A DNA stretch of 7,203 nucleotides, taken from assembly GCA_905479615.1 (NCBI GenBank), contig CAJQNH010000212.1, forward strand, positions 1 through 7,203. The letters run 5' to 3'. The translations under genes and the position numbers were made by a program. Below are positions 6,686-7,203 of the stretch, piece after piece. A model generated the notes under the pieces. That model had not been told where the DNA came from. It did no database searches and saw only the letters and a list, made by a program, of their open reading frames with translations. The DNA is from an uncultured Eudoraea sp. Its GTDB lineage: Bacteria; Bacteroidota; Bacteroidia; Flavobacteriales; Flavobacteriaceae. Position 1 is the stretch's first letter, and every line of letters begins with the position of its first letter.

Positions 6686-7203
6686 CTACTGCCTGCCCAA
6701 TGCTTCAGCGATGGCTTTTTCAGCCAATGGAGCCATTAGCTCATATCCTTTCTTATTAGGGTGTACCCCGTCACTACCAAGATCTTCCTTTAGGCCGTTA
6801 TTACCATCGGTCATTGAAGAAAAATAATCCAGATAGGCAAAGCCTTTACTATTGGCGTAGCTCTTTATCATTTTATTTAGTGAAGGGATTTTTTCATTTG
6901 GCATAAGCCCTTTTCGCCAGGGATAATCATAAGCCGGTAATACGGAGCATAAAACTACTTTTATGCCCTTGGCGTCTGCTAATTCTGCCATAGACATTAA
7001 ATTATCTGCAATCATTTGCAAGGTTGATGGTCCTGTGTTACCCGCAATATCATTGGTTCCCGCAAGAATAACTACTACTTTAGGTTTCAGATCAATCACA
7101 TCTTGTCTGAACCGCACCAGCATTTGGGGGGTTGTTTGCCCACCTATTCCCCTGTTTACATAGGGTTTGCCTTCAAAGAATTCAGGTTGATGATGAGACC
7201 ATC
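6686..7203 (-). CDS. SGNH/GDSL-family esterase (5' partial, runs off the right edge)
   Basis: This is the C-terminal 172 residues of an SGNH hydrolase. The frame stays open to the window end; the in-frame Met encoded at 7121-7123 is internal, because conserved sequence continues upstream of it (W...FFEGKPYVNRGIGGQTTPQ). The visible blocks are the Gly block II in NRGIGGQTT, block III with the oxyanion Asn in AGTNDIAGN, and block V SDGVHPNKKGY with the catalytic Asp and His. Block I (GDS with the nucleophilic Ser) lies beyond the edge and cannot be checked. The family includes acyl and acetyl esterases, several of which remove O-acetyl groups from glycans, and the following glycosyltransferase gene makes that idea attractive but unproven. 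Any signal peptide would be in the missing part. The stop is TAG at 6686-6688. The family assignment is very secure. Confidence 0.92.
   Translation of the reverse strand, partial: WSHHQPEFFEGKPYVNRGIGGQTTPQMLVRFRQDVIDLKPKVVVILAGTNDIAGNTGPSTLQMIADNLMSMAELADAKGIKVVLCSVLPAYDYPWRKGLMPNEKIPSLNKMIKSYANSKGFAYLDYFSSMTDGNNGLKEDLGSDGVHPNKKGYELMAPLAEKAIAEALGRQ

Noticed and set aside
6525..6827. Rightward 100-codon open frame
   Set aside because: It overlaps the SGNH coding sequence antisense, has no recognisable domain, and its composition is what an antisense frame gives by chance.

Overview
The window is AT-rich, densely coding DNA from a member of the Bacteroidota, most likely the class Flavobacteriia. 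Four things point there: a stand-alone BatA-type von Willebrand protein, a second 'dihydroorotase' without metal ligands, a small DUF4870/Tic20-like membrane protein, and a flavobacterial-type TAnnTTTG -7 box with no Shine-Dalgarno sequences in front of most starts. No mobile element, tRNA, rRNA or CRISPR is visible. This looks like ordinary chromosomal core or near-core sequence.

Layout: two genes run rightward at the left end. They are a metallo-beta-lactamase-fold phosphodiesterase of the PhnP type, cut by the window start (1-599), and a small membrane-anchored coiled-coil protein of unknown function (649-1143). All remaining genes run leftward. Read in their own direction they are: an SGNH/GDSL esterase cut by the right edge (7203-6686); a family 2 glycosyltransferase with an extra C-terminal Rossmann-like domain (6513-5506); and a tight four-gene cluster. 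The cluster holds a BatA/vWA membrane protein (5342-3420), a dihydroorotase-like pseudoenzyme (3423-2170, 4-bp overlap with BatA), a DUF4870 membrane protein (2130-1801, TTG start) and a carboxylesterase (1799-1140, one base after the previous stop). The two gene sets converge at 1140-1143, where both stop codons lie inside one TTAA.

The last four leftward genes look like one transcription unit driven from a box at 5360-5367. SGNH and the glycosyltransferase are separated from each other and from the cluster by 172 and 163 bp, so they may be transcribed separately. The most interesting point is the dihydroorotase homologue. Every histidine expected to bind zinc is replaced (HxH by SxS, later His by Phe and Thr), while the overall amidohydrolase framework and the late Asp-His are kept. 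It is therefore very probably not a dihydroorotase, and its translational coupling to an envelope vWA protein suggests a role outside pyrimidine synthesis. No complete new system (defence, toxin-antitoxin, biosynthetic) is evident.
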